Below, one piece after another: positions 1-8,396 of a stretch of DNA of 64,000 bases. This stretch comes from Planococcus glaciei (GTDB lineage Bacteria > Bacillota > Bacilli > Bacillales_A > Planococcaceae). The notes beneath the pieces are model-generated. The model was not told where the DNA came from, did no database searches, and was given only the letters and a program-made list of their open reading frames with translations. The stretch lies in contig NZ_FNDC01000001.1 in assembly GCF_900099655.1 (NCBI RefSeq), positions 124,001-188,000 of the forward strand. The letters are read 5' to 3'. The position numbers and the translations under genes are program-made. The stretch's first letter is position 1, and every line of letters starts with the position of its first letter.

Positions 1-611
1 CTTCGAATATTGAAGCGCAAGGCGGCAAAGCGGCAACGTTCAAAGTGGACGTTTCCAAAGCGGAAGAAGTAGAAGCGATGGTGGATTTTGCGGTCGACAC
101 ATTCGGTACATTAAACGGCATTTTCAACAATGCCGGCATCGGGCTTGTGAAGCCCTTGCTTGAAATGGATCCCGCTTCTTACCATAAAGTAATCGATGTC
201 GACCAGCACAGCGTCTATTACGGCATTTATTACGGCGCAAAGAAAATGGTGGAACTTGGAGCCAAAGGCACAATCGTCAATACCGCTTCCATTTACGGAT
301 CTATGGCGGCAAAGGGCAGCTTCAACTACAACGCAGCAAAAGCCGCAGTGGTGATGATGTCCAGATCCGGCGCGCTGGAACTCGCCGAACACGGCATCCG
401 GGTAGTCGGGGTCGCTCCCGGATTTATCGATACGCCGATTCTCGGAGAAGATGAAGAAATGAAAAAAGCCTTGTCTGCACTTCATATGCACAATAAACTG
501 ATTCAGCCTGAGAAAGTGGCCAGCGTCGTGAAGTTTCTGTTCTCCGAGGAAGCTGCAGCCATCAATGGATCCACCGTTGCTGTTGACGATGGATTCCTGA
601 GCTTTAAATAA
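1..611 (+). CDS. SDR family oxidoreductase, 5' end cut by window
   Basis: Short-chain dehydrogenase/reductase, NAD(P)-dependent, substrate unknown. The reading frame is open from base 3 to the stop at 611, so the start and the N-terminal Rossmann glycine motif lie left of the window. Visible signatures are the NNAG motif after the central beta strands, a catalytic Tyr and Lys in the form YNAAK, the 'APGFIDTP' loop and a C-terminal 'STVAVDDG' stretch close to the usual SDR ending. An internal GTG at 45 is not the start because the frame stays open and SDR-like upstream of it. It is followed by a hairpin shared with the convergent gene. Confidence 0.88.
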   Translation, partial: SNIEAQGGKAATFKVDVSKAEEVEAMVDFAVDTFGTLNGIFNNAGIGLVKPLLEMDPASYHKVIDVDQHSVYYGIYYGAKKMVELGAKGTIVNTASIYGSMAAKGSFNYNAAKAAVVMMSRSGALELAEHGIRVVGVAPGFIDTPILGEDEEMKKALSALHMHNKLIQPEKVASVVKFLFSEEAAAINGSTVAVDDGFLSFK

Positions 612-650
612 GAAGAAACTCCATTCAACGGGTTTTAATGAATAATCGAA

Positions 651-682
651 AAAAGCCGCCTTCAATCCATGGCGGCTTTTTT
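651..682. terminator. Bidirectional rho-independent terminator
   Basis: The arms aaaagccgcc and ggcggctttt flank a 10-nt loop, with an A run on one side and a T run on the other. It sits between the convergent SDR gene (+) and the small gene at 662-901 (-). The stop codon of the latter lies inside the loop. Confidence 0.85.
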
Positions 683-901
683 GGCTTTGCTTTTATCCAC
701 TCGGAAATATTCCGAGATCTGGACGACGCGAACTTTTCCTGTATGCAGCTCATGGTAAATTCCTCTGCTGTCGGTAAACGAAATGTACTGATCCCGCTCA
801 CTGCGGATTAAGGCCTCTGCTTTTTCCTGCGACTCGACGTGGATAAAGCGGCGGATGTAATGCTCTTCATCAAAAAAATACGTGACCTTGAATTCTTTCA
901 T
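662..901 (-). CDS. Small hypothetical protein, 79 aa
   Basis: I do not recognise a family. It is a charged, soluble, 79-residue protein with no membrane segment, beginning MKEFKVTYFFDEEHYIRRF and ending in a Lys-rich tail. The alternating pattern in the N-terminal half suggests a small beta-alpha fold. An AAGGAGTGAG ribosome binding site precedes the ATG, and its stop falls in a bidirectional terminator, which supports it being a real gene. It lies 13 bp downstream of the nitric oxide synthase gene on the same strand and may be co-transcribed with it. Confidence 0.6.
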   Translation of the reverse strand: MKEFKVTYFFDEEHYIRRFIHVESQEKAEALIRSERDQYISFTDSRGIYHELHTGKVRVVQISEYFRVDKSKAKKAAMD

Positions 902-914
902 ACTTTCTCACTCC

Positions 915-2024
915 TTACAAAGAATAGGGAGCCTTTTGGTAGAAGTAATTCGGTTTTACGACATCGTTTTTGTAAGGTTTATGGAAAATATGCGTCGTTG
1001 CCGGGGACATCGGCGGAATCAGCCAAGCCCAGTTGCCGGTCAAGTCCCGTCCGGCCGTTTCCTCTTTTTTCTCGAAGCTTTTGAATTGTTTTGCAGCGGT
1101 ATGGTGGTCAACAATGGTGACGCCCGCTTTTTGGAACGAATCCAGCACCGCAATATTCAATTCCACCAAGGCTTTGTCTTTCCAAAGCGAACGGTTGGAA
1201 TCGGTATTCAACCCCATGATTTCTGCTACAGCCGGCAGCAGATCATAGCGGTCTTCATCCGCTAAATTGCGCGCCCCGATTTCCGTCCCCATGTACCAGC
1301 CATTAAACGGCGCCATTGTGTAATGGATGCCGCCGATTTCCAATTTCATTTCTGAAATGATCGGCACACCGTACCATTTGGCTTTCAGCTCTTTAAATCG
1401 GCTGATTTCCGGGTGTTCCAGTTCCACTTCAATGACGGATTCTTTCGGAACCTCAAAATAACGGGGTTCTTCCCCTTTCACTTGAATGACCAATGGCAAA
1501 ACATCAAAATGAGTGCCTTCCCCTTGCCACCCCAATTTTTCACATTGCCTCGTGAACTCCAAGGATGTTGAATCTCCAATAATTTCTCCACCCTTTTCGT
1601 AGCCCGCGTAGCGGATCAATTGATGGTTCCAGATGCGCATGGCATCTTCCCCGTTTTGCGACGGCCGAAACACCGTAATCGCCGGGCGGATTTTACCGCC
1701 ATTCGATGCAAATTCAATGTGGTTTACCAGGGCGTCAAAGGCGCCTTCGGCAGTAGATTGTTGGCGTTCATCAAAGACGGCCAACGAATTCCAGAACAAT
1801 CGGCCAATGCAGCGGTTGTTATTGCGCCAAGCCATCCGGGCGCCATGTTCAAGTTCTTCAAAGGTATGTGTATACGTATTTGTCTGTTCAATTTCCTTGG
1901 CAATTTCAGCAATACGGGTTTCTATTTGTTGTTCCTTTTTCCCTAATTCATAGTAGCAGACGGACAAAAACTCTATTGCTTCATCGAGTAAAGCATTGGG
2001 TGTCCCAACGGCAGTCAAGTTCAT
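915..2024 (-). CDS. nos: Nitric oxide synthase oxygenase (bacterial NOS)
   Basis: Heme protein that oxidises L-arginine to citrulline and nitric oxide. Like other Bacillales NOS it is an oxygenase domain only (about 369 aa) with no fused reductase, so it must borrow electrons from cellular flavodoxin or ferredoxin reductases. The proximal heme Cys is in the motif [13 protein letters not shown] (residues about 66-78). The pterin/Arg pocket region with '[18 protein letters not shown]' and the conserved '[10 protein letters not shown]' C-terminal segment are also present. Start: a GTG at 2027 overlaps the Shine-Dalgarno GAGGAG, so the ATG at 2024 is preferred. No partner reductase or pterin gene is adjacent. 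In Bacillus, NOS-derived NO protects against oxidative stress and some antibiotics. Confidence 0.96.
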   Translation of the reverse strand: MNLTAVGTPNALLDEAIEFLSVCYYELGKKEQQIETRIAEIAKEIEQTNTYTHTFEELEHGARMAWRNNNRCIGRLFWNSLAVFDERQQSTAEGAFDALVNHIEFASNGGKIRPAITVFRPSQNGEDAMRIWNHQLIRYAGYEKGGEIIGDSTSLEFTRQCEKLGWQGEGTHFDVLPLVIQVKGEEPRYFEVPKESVIEVELEHPEISRFKELKAKWYGVPIISEMKLEIGGIHYTMAPFNGWYMGTEIGARNLADEDRYDLLPAVAEIMGLNTDSNRSLWKDKALVELNIAVLDSFQKAGVTIVDHHTAAKQFKSFEKKEETAGRDLTGNWAWLIPPMSPATTHIFHKPYKNDVVKPNYFYQKAPYSL

Positions 2025-2152
2025 CACTCCTCGCCCATATCATATCATCCCCTAACCGGAATTTTCACTTCCCAACCTTTCGCCTGCTTTGTTTTTCGCG
2101 GCAGGTGCAGTACACTTGAATTGAGTGAAAATACAGTCACGAGGAGGCGGCA

Positions 2153-2941
2153 CTGATCGTAAAAGCTATTTTTTTTGATTTGGACGATACTTTATTATGG
2201 GATAAGAAAAGTGTGGCTGAAGCGTTCCGTAAAACTTGCGAGCGGGCAGCGGATAAGAGCGGACAAGATTGCACAGGTCTCGAAGCAGCCGTCCGCACGG
2301 AAGCGACCGCGCTTTATTCTGCCTATGCCACTTACCCTTTCACCCAAATGATCGGCATCAATCCTTTTGAAGGATTATGGGGAACGTTTGATGACGAAGG
2401 CGCTGATTTTCAGGAAATGAAAATAATCGTTCCTGACTATCGGCGCGAAGCTTGGACACGGGGCTTGAAAAAAATCGGCATTGACGATCCGGAATTGGGC
2501 CAGGAACTGGCTGATTATTTTCCTGAAGCCCGCAGGCAAAGTCCGATTCTTTATGAAGAAGCGCTCGACGTGCTAGAAGAGCTGAAAGGGAAATATGAGC
2601 TTCTGCTGCTGACGAACGGTTCTCCTGCCCTGCAGAACATCAAACTTGAAATCACACCCGAAATTGCGCCTTATTTCGACCATATCGTCATCTCTGGGAC
2701 ATTTGGAAAAGGAAAGCCGGCTCCTGAGATCTTTGAACACGCCTTGGCGAAATTCGGCTACCGGGCAGATGAGGTTTTAATGGTCGGCGACAACTTACTG
2801 ACGGATATCATCGGCGCCGAAAGAGCCGGCATCCGCTCCGTCTGGATCAACCGAGAACAAAAAGCTTCGCACGAAAGCATCACCCCTACATACGAAATCA
2901 GCCACCTGGAACAACTGCTTCCGATCTTGGAAGGGTTGTAA
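2153..2941 (+). CDS. HAD superfamily hydrolase with non-canonical start
   Basis: Haloacid-dehalogenase-like phosphatase, about 262 aa. Motif I reads FFDLDDTLLW (nucleophile Asp and general acid Asp). Motif II is 'LLTNGSP', the motif III Lys is in 'GTFGKGKPAPEIF', and motif IV is 'MVGDNLLTDI'. The large cap between motifs I and II indicates a C1-type cap as in YjjG/haloacid dehalogenase-like members. The substrate is unknown. The TTG at 2180 would remove the catalytic nucleophile. The frame upstream of it is open only to a stop at 2126 and contains no ATG, GTG or TTG. The SD sequence GAGGAGG (2141-2147) is 5 nt before a CTG at 2153, which I take as the start. Confidence 0.85.
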   Translation: MIVKAIFFDLDDTLLWDKKSVAEAFRKTCERAADKSGQDCTGLEAAVRTEATALYSAYATYPFTQMIGINPFEGLWGTFDDEGADFQEMKIIVPDYRREAWTRGLKKIGIDDPELGQELADYFPEARRQSPILYEEALDVLEELKGKYELLLLTNGSPALQNIKLEITPEIAPYFDHIVISGTFGKGKPAPEIFEHALAKFGYRADEVLMVGDNLLTDIIGAERAGIRSVWINREQKASHESITPTYEISHLEQLLPILEGL

Positions 2942-3015
2942 ACTAGGAAGATACCCTCATTGTGGGCATCAAACTGTAAATAAATTTTAAATAAAATGAA
3001 TACCCATGCATAAAT

Positions 3016-3342
3016 CCAACCGGACCGGCCACTTCGCTTTCCGTGGGCTCAGCTTCAGTCTCCTCGTCGCTCTGCTCCTGCGGGGCCTTCAGCTTTCGCT
3101 AGTCCCACAGGAGTCTTCGTGCCCGGTCCGGTTGGGCATCTCTTTTGGATGTGAAAGTGAACAATCATCCAATCAAGCCCAACTATATGTTGTCGAAGAA
3201 AAGTGACACCTCCAGGCAGCCTCCACTTTGAGAATCCGAAGTGGAAGCCGGCGACTCCAGCGGGACAGCGAAGTGCCGAAATCCACTCGGGACGCAAGTC
3301 CCGAGTTAGTTCGGCGCGAGCCCGCGGAACGCGTCCGGCTGT
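3016..3342. repeat. GC-rich intergenic repeat cluster (two blocks)
   Basis: This non-coding stretch between the HAD gene and serA holds two GC-rich blocks. Block 1 (3016-3136) is bounded by inverted copies of CCAACCGGACCGGSC. Block 2 (3251-3342) shares its core (gggacagcg..gtgccgaaatccactcgg..ccgagttagttcggcgc) with the element at 29.8 kb. Block 1 resembles, in reverse complement, the repeat at 8271-8374. No gene is seen in the rest of 2942-3392. The blocks look like degenerate members of the family that builds the two larger mobile elements in this window. Confidence 0.75.
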
Positions 3343-3392
3343 AACGAAGGATTCGGCTTTTCCGGTTGTCTGTTTATTTACCTTTCACACCA

Positions 3393-3431
3393 AATTGAAA
3401 AAGAGACCCTTTTTGAAGGGTCTCTTTCAAT
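3393..3431 (-). terminator. serA terminator
   Basis: Long near-perfect inverted repeat (aaattgaaaaagagaccc / gggtctctttcaattt) just after the serA stop. The T-rich side faces the minus-strand operon. Confidence 0.88.
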
Positions 3432-3437
3432 TTCCAC

Positions 3438-5024
3438 TTACATATTAATCGCCGTTACATGTTCAATTTCAGCTAGGCTTTCCAGTTGCGCCAGGCCGCT
3501 GTCTTCGGCTACTTTGTCGATTGACAGCATCATGATGGCGTCTCCCCCGGCATTCGAACGGAATACCTGCATCGTCGCAATGTTGACGCCTTCTTCGCCA
3601 AGCAAAGTCCCGACTCGTCCGATTACACCCGGACGGTCATTATGCCGGATGAAAACCAGATGGCCTTGGGGAACGATGTCCACCAAATAATTGTCCACTT
3701 TGACAATGCGTGCGCCTTGCCCGTTCAACAAGGTGCCCGCCGCTGTCCGGGTGCCGTTGGAGTTCTTCACTTCCATCGTAATCAAGTTCGTGAAGCCTTT
3801 GGCGGTAGTGGACTTGCTTTCATTGACCGTAATGCCTTTTTGATTGGCCAAATACAGGGCGTTCACGTCATTGACGTTATCCCCAAGATGGCGCTTCAGC
3901 AAACCTTTCAATGCATTGCGCGTCAACGGCCCGACTTCTATATTCGCCAATTCCCCTGAATACTGGATGTTCACTTCTTCGGCTGTCCCGTCGCTCAAGT
4001 CGGTCAGGAATCGGCCAAGGCGTTCCGCAAGATCGAAATACGGTTCGATTTTTGCCATGACTTCTTTCGGTACAGACGGCAAGTTGACTGAGTTGCGGAC
4101 AGTGCCCGTCGTGAAGTAGCTGATGACGTCATTGCTGACATCCACTGCGACGCTTTCCTGCGCTTCAATCGTGCTGGCGCCCAGGTGCGGCGTTGCCACC
4201 ACTTCCGGCAAGTCGAGCAAACGGAAATCGACCATCGGCTCCTGTTCAAACACGTCGAGCGCTGCACCGGCTACTTTTCCTGCTTTAATGGCGTCATACA
4301 GGGCGTTTTCGTCAATGATGCCACCTCGCGCGCAGTTGATGATCTGGACGCCGTCTTTCATCAGCTTGAATGCTTCCGCGTTGATCAAGTGGCGGGTTTC
4401 CTTCAACAGTGGGGTATGGACAGTGATGAAGTCCGCCGCTTTTATGACGTCTTCCACTGAACCGAAGTCGACGCCCATTTTTGCCGCCTTTTCAGCGGTC
4501 AGGAAAGGATCGTAAGCGATAACGTTCATGCGCTGCCCTTTTGCCCGTGCCGCTACTTCTGTGCCGATCCGGCCGAGTCCAATGACGCCGAGCGTCTTGT
4601 TTTTCAGTTCCACCCCAACATACGACTTGCGGTCCCAGTTCTGATTGCGCAGTGCATAGAAAGCTTGCGGAATCTTACGGGCCATTGACATCAGCATCGC
4701 AATGGTATGTTCAGCAGCAGAGTTCGTATTGCCGTCCGGCGCATTGACGACGATGATGCCGTGTTCCGTTGCCGCTTCCAAATCGATATTGTCCACTCCG
4801 ACGCCGGCGCGGCCAATAATTTTCAAATGCTGCGCTTTTTCGATAATGTCCCGCGTCACCTGCGTCTGGCTCCGGACAAGCAAAGCATCAAAATCTTTGA
4901 TGCGCTCTCCCAGCTGCTCGGGCGTCAAATTGGTTTCCATCACGATATTAAAGCCGTCCGCTTGGCGCAGCGGATAAATGCCATCTTCACTTAACGGATC
5001 ACTGATTAGGATATTGTAAGTCAT
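3438..5024 (-). CDS. serA: D-3-phosphoglycerate dehydrogenase
   Basis: First enzyme of the phosphorylated serine pathway: 3-phosphoglycerate + NAD to 3-phosphohydroxypyruvate. It is 528 aa, the long form with substrate- and NAD-binding domains, an intervening (ASB) domain and a C-terminal ACT domain. Visible features are the Rossmann motif [15 protein letters not shown] (about 146-160), catalytic Arg in '[10 protein letters not shown]', Glu in 'DVFEQEP', His in 'TPHLGAST', and an ACT domain from about 455 ('[20 protein letters not shown]') where serine feedback inhibition would act. Its ATG overlaps the stop of the upstream aminotransferase (ATGA), so the two are translationally coupled. Expression is under the T-box leader at 6220-6493. 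Confidence 0.97.
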   Translation of the reverse strand: MTYNILISDPLSEDGIYPLRQADGFNIVMETNLTPEQLGERIKDFDALLVRSQTQVTRDIIEKAQHLKIIGRAGVGVDNIDLEAATEHGIIVVNAPDGNTNSAAEHTIAMLMSMARKIPQAFYALRNQNWDRKSYVGVELKNKTLGVIGLGRIGTEVAARAKGQRMNVIAYDPFLTAEKAAKMGVDFGSVEDVIKAADFITVHTPLLKETRHLINAEAFKLMKDGVQIINCARGGIIDENALYDAIKAGKVAGAALDVFEQEPMVDFRLLDLPEVVATPHLGASTIEAQESVAVDVSNDVISYFTTGTVRNSVNLPSVPKEVMAKIEPYFDLAERLGRFLTDLSDGTAEEVNIQYSGELANIEVGPLTRNALKGLLKRHLGDNVNDVNALYLANQKGITVNESKSTTAKGFTNLITMEVKNSNGTRTAAGTLLNGQGARIVKVDNYLVDIVPQGHLVFIRHNDRPGVIGRVGTLLGEEGVNIATMQVFRSNAGGDAIMMLSIDKVAEDSGLAQLESLAEIEHVTAINM

Positions 5025-6184
5025 TGTGCCAACTTCCCTTCATTTAAATAGATTTGCTGGGCGGCTCTTACACCTTTGCCGAGTTCGATTTCTTTGCCGG
5101 CTTTCAGGACGCCAATTTCCATGATTGCAATGGCCTGCAGCATATCCGCCGGTGAACAATAGCCCATATGGCCAATGCGGAAGATGGTTTTCGCCAAATG
5201 CTGCTGGCCCCCTGCCACTTCAAAACCGAATTCCTGTTTCATGATTTTCCGGAACGCTTCTGCATCGAAGTCTGCCGGCTTAACCGCCGTAACCGTCGGA
5301 GAAGCGGCATCGTCTGTGGTCAGCAGCGGCACATCCAAAGCCTGGAATGCGGCTCGTGTCATCTTCATCATCAACTGGTGCCGCGCATATACTTGAGCGA
5401 GCCCTTCTTCCTCCATCAACTGCAGTACTTGCTGCAAACCGAACAGGATGGACAACGCCGGCGTAAACGGCGTGGTGTCTTTCAGGATATTGTCCCGGTG
5501 CTTTTTCAAATCGAGATAAAACCGCGGCTGCGGATTTGCTTCGATTTTCGCCCATGCGCGTTCGCTCGCCGCTACAAACGCGAGCCCTGCAGGAAGCATG
5601 AACGCTTTTTGCGAACCGGTGACGACGACATCGATTCCCCAGTCATCCATTTTCGTTTCGGTTCCTCCGACGCAAGAAACACCGTCGACAATAAACAAAG
5701 CATCCGATTCTTCTTTTACAGCTGCTGCAAGTTCCTGCACCGGATTCAGCACGCCGGTTGAGGTTTCGCAAAATGTAGAGAACACCGCTTTCACTTCCGG
5801 GTGTTCTTTCAGGAATGCTTTGACTGCTTCAGGGTCTGCTGCTTGCCCCCATTCCACATCCAACACATGGGTTTTTATTTCATAAGCTTTGCAGATTTTC
5901 GCAAACCGCTCACCAAAAGCACCGGTCACAACCACTAATGCTTCTTCGCCTGGCGCTACGGTGTTAACGACCGCCGTTTCCAGCCCCGCTGTTCCGCTGG
6001 CAGTTAAAATCATCACTTCCTGCTGTGTGCCGAAAACGCGTTTCAATTTCGGACGGATGTCCTGGATCATCGCGGAAGTGCTCTGTCCTCTATGGCCGAT
6101 CATCGGTTGGCTCATCGCCCGGTTGACGCTCGGCGGGATGGGTGTAGGTCCTGGAATTCGCAAAATTTGTTGGTCAGTCAGCAT
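5021..6184 (-). CDS. PLP-dependent class V aminotransferase (serine/alanine-glyoxylate type)
   Basis: Class V aminotransferase of the serine-glyoxylate/alanine-glyoxylate family, 387 aa from the ATG at 6184 (SD AAGGGG). A TTG further upstream at 6217 lacks support. The N-terminus 'RIPGPTPIPPSV' and the PLP-binding Lys in 'TGSQKAFMLPAGL' are typical. The gene is the first of a two-gene operon with serA behind a serine-type T-box. I therefore infer that it supplies the transamination step of serine synthesis (a SerC role) or links serine with glyoxylate. The fold family is certain and the in vivo substrate is not. Confidence 0.88.
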   Translation of the reverse strand: MLTDQQILRIPGPTPIPPSVNRAMSQPMIGHRGQSTSAMIQDIRPKLKRVFGTQQEVMILTASGTAGLETAVVNTVAPGEEALVVVTGAFGERFAKICKAYEIKTHVLDVEWGQAADPEAVKAFLKEHPEVKAVFSTFCETSTGVLNPVQELAAAVKEESDALFIVDGVSCVGGTETKMDDWGIDVVVTGSQKAFMLPAGLAFVAASERAWAKIEANPQPRFYLDLKKHRDNILKDTTPFTPALSILFGLQQVLQLMEEEGLAQVYARHQLMMKMTRAAFQALDVPLLTTDDAASPTVTAVKPADFDAEAFRKIMKQEFGFEVAGGQQHLAKTIFRIGHMGYCSPADMLQAIAIMEIGVLKAGKEIELGKGVRAAQQIYLNEGKLAQ

Positions 6185-6219
6185 ATTGGTTTCCCCTTTC
6201 GTGTTTAGAAGCAGCAATT

Positions 6220-6493
6220 AAAAAAGACTCCACGCCCCTCACATAAAAATGCAAGGGGCGAAGAGTCTTTCGATTCGCGGTACCACCCTAGTTCACTGCC
6301 TCAAGATTAGATGCAGTCTCATTGGTTCACATGCGTAACGGGCACGAGCCGGATGAACCTACTGAATTTCAGTCCATCTATTCAGGAGTGCTGCAAAGGA
6401 CCGGAACCGCTGATTCTCACCACCCATCAGCTCTCTTAAGATTCCTATGTGCTTCGCCTATCTCCATCGAAATAGTTTTTTGATATTTGAGTT
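6220..6493 (-). promoter_or_regulatory. T-box riboswitch leader, probable tRNA-Ser (AGC specifier)
   Basis: The minus-strand RNA contains the T-box AGGGTGGTACCGCG (plus-strand 6276-6289). It is followed by a strong terminator (arms AAAGACTC..CGCCCC / GGGGCG..GAGTCTTT, 6220-6270). Upstream, stem I has the distal loop GATGGGTGGTGAGAATC. By hand folding, GGAG/CTCC forms the lower helix and the 3' side of the specifier loop reads AGC followed by A (6390-6392). AGC is a serine codon, matching the serine operon downstream. Uncharged tRNA-Ser would stabilise the antiterminator. Confidence 0.92.
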
Positions 6494-6499
6494 GAATCC

Positions 6500-6527
6500 A
6501 TCATATCAAATCCGAAAAAGTTGTCAA
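6500..6527 (-). promoter_or_regulatory. Sigma-A promoter of the serine operon
   Basis: Minus strand: TTGACA (6522-6527), 16-nt spacer, TATGAT (6500-6505), immediately upstream of the T-box leader. Confidence 0.85.
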
Positions 6528-6713
6528 TATAGAATAAATATTCAAACTAATTTGCAACCGTTTTCATCTTTAGCGATGCCAGTAACCATGCGCTTTTAAA
6601 AATTTTTAATATTTTTTTATTTCTTAACCGGAATTCAGAAAAAAACAATGATTAAAAATTTTTACGTTTTTTTTTGATATACTGAAGGTAAGATTTTTAA
6701 AGGAGGCTGCAAT

Positions 6714-8147
6714 GTGATTAAAAGTTTTTCTGTAGAAGATTACTTATCAGCGAATAGAGAGCGCTTTGAAGCAATCAGCACCTACATATGGGAACATCCG
6801 GAAACGCGCTATCAGGAGTTCGAATCTGCCCGCTTTTTAGCAGATGAACTTGAAAAAGAAGGGTTCCACGTGGAACGCGGTGTAGGCGGGATTGAGACCG
6901 CTTTTATTGCAACATACGGTGAGGGCAACCCGGCCATCGGATTTTTAGGGGAATTTGATGCATTGTCTGGACTTAGCCAAAAAGCCAATAGCACCGAACA
7001 GGAAGCTTTGGCTCCGGGCGGCGTCGGCCATGGCTGCGGCCATAATTTGCTTGGCACCGGCTCTCTTGCTGCCGCTTATGCGGTAAAAGCTTATTTTCAG
7101 GAAAACGGCATCAAAGGCACATTGAAATTTTATGGCTGCCCCGCAGAAGAAGGCGGTTCCGGCAAAACATTTATGGTTCGGGAAGGCGTTTTTGAAGGGT
7201 TGGATGCGGCATTCACCTGGCACCCATCCTATTCAACTACCATTATGAGCTTATCAAGCCTTGCCAACTACCAGGTCTATTTCCGTTTTAAAGGCATCGC
7301 TTCCCATGCTGCCAACTCTCCTCATCTTGGCAGAAGTGCGCTGGACGCAGTGGAATTGATGAATGTCGGCGTCAATTATTTGCGGGAACACGTCGTGCAG
7401 GAAGCCCGCATCCATTACGCCATCACCAATAGCGGCGGCATTTCGCCGAACGTTGTCCAATCGGAAGCAGAAGTTCTGTATTTGATCCGGGCACCGAAAG
7501 TGGCACAGGTTGATGAAATCTACAAACGCGTCTGCAAAATTGCAGACGGGGCGGCATTGATGACGGAAACTGAAATGACGATTGTCTTTGATAAAGCTTG
7601 TTCGAATTACGAACCAAATCGTACGTTGGAAGAAATTCTGTATCAAAAACTAAAACAAGCCGGTCCGGTTCAGCCGACTGAAGAAGACATCGCCTTTGCC
7701 AAAGGCATCTGGGACTCTTTGTCCGACGGTGAAAAGAAAAACTTTGTCTCCGGAATGGAAAGCTTCGGCTATTTCGGCGACGGCAGCGAATTCGAAGGCA
7801 AATTCCTTTCGGATATTATTTCAGACTACGTCGCTTCCGACAAAGTTATGCCGGGATCCACTGACGTGTCCGATGTCAGCTGGGTCGTCCCGACTGCACA
7901 GTTAACGGCTGCCACAAGCGCTATCGGCACGCCGCTTCATACTTGGCAAATGGTGACGCAGGGCCTCAGCCCATTCGCCCACAGCGGCATGCTGTTGGCT
8001 GCACAGTCCATGGCAGCTGCTGCCATTCACTTACACGAAAACGAAGACGCTCTGCAGGCGGTAAAAGCTGAACACGAAAAGAAACGGGCAAAAGAGCCTT
8101 ACTTCTGCCCAATTCCAAAAGACGTCAAACCTTCTGCTGTGAAGTAA
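6714..8147 (+). CDS. M20 peptidase, AbgB-like (p-aminobenzoyl-glutamate hydrolase subunit B type)
   Basis: M20 metallopeptidase, 477 aa, the length of AbgB. Metal-site signatures are 'GEFDAL', 'GHGCGHNLLGTG', 'PAEEGGSGKTFMVREG' and a late 'STDVSDVSWVVPT' stretch typical of AbgB. In E. coli, AbgAB hydrolyses the folate breakdown product p-aminobenzoyl-glutamate. Here the AbgA-like partner and the AbgT transporter lie at 25.2-28.0 kb on the other strand, so pairing is uncertain and the protein may cleave another amidated amino acid. The GTG start at 6714 follows AAAGGAGG by about 7 nt; an overlapping ATG at 6712 is followed at once by TGA. Confidence 0.87.
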   Translation: MIKSFSVEDYLSANRERFEAISTYIWEHPETRYQEFESARFLADELEKEGFHVERGVGGIETAFIATYGEGNPAIGFLGEFDALSGLSQKANSTEQEALAPGGVGHGCGHNLLGTGSLAAAYAVKAYFQENGIKGTLKFYGCPAEEGGSGKTFMVREGVFEGLDAAFTWHPSYSTTIMSLSSLANYQVYFRFKGIASHAANSPHLGRSALDAVELMNVGVNYLREHVVQEARIHYAITNSGGISPNVVQSEAEVLYLIRAPKVAQVDEIYKRVCKIADGAALMTETEMTIVFDKACSNYEPNRTLEEILYQKLKQAGPVQPTEEDIAFAKGIWDSLSDGEKKNFVSGMESFGYFGDGSEFEGKFLSDIISDYVASDKVMPGSTDVSDVSWVVPTAQLTAATSAIGTPLHTWQMVTQGLSPFAHSGMLLAAQSMAAAAIHLHENEDALQAVKAEHEKKRAKEPYFCPIPKDVKPSAVK

Positions 8148-8186
8148 ATAAAGCCGCTTAGAAAGAAGGCCGTGCTTAAACTCATA

Positions 8187-8239
8187 AAAATAATAACAGG
8201 CAGAGAAAGATTTTTCTTTTCTCTGCCTGTTATTATTTT
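8187..8239. terminator. Strong bidirectional terminator
   Basis: About 22-bp inverted repeat (aaataataacaggcagaga / tctctgcctgttattattt) after the AbgB-like gene, with A- and T-rich flanks on both sides. Confidence 0.9.
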
Positions 8240-8270
8240 ATCTAAAATTGTATGGACTAATTAGAATGAA

Positions 8271-8374
8271 GGCGGCGGCTCCAGCGGGAACAGTACGAGC
8301 TGAAGGCCCTGGAATGAGCAACGCGAATGAAGCGGCTGAAGCCGTACCCGAGGAAAGCGTCCGCCGGAATGGAG
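8271..8374. repeat. GC-rich intergenic repeat, about 100 bp
   Basis: It shares the ordered modules ctccagcggga, cacgagctgaag, gcggctgaagccgt, cccg and ggaaagcgtcc with 54567-54662 inside the mobile element. In reverse complement it resembles the block at 3016-3136. It is non-coding and lies between a strong terminator and the stop of the acyl-CoA dehydrogenase gene. Confidence 0.75.
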
Positions 8375-8396
8375 ATTAGCCAAATCTCTTTTTACT

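Noticed and set aside
3006..3206. 66-residue frame in the GC-rich repeat
   Set aside because: It lies fully within repeat DNA, has no ribosome binding site, and its composition follows the palindromic modules.
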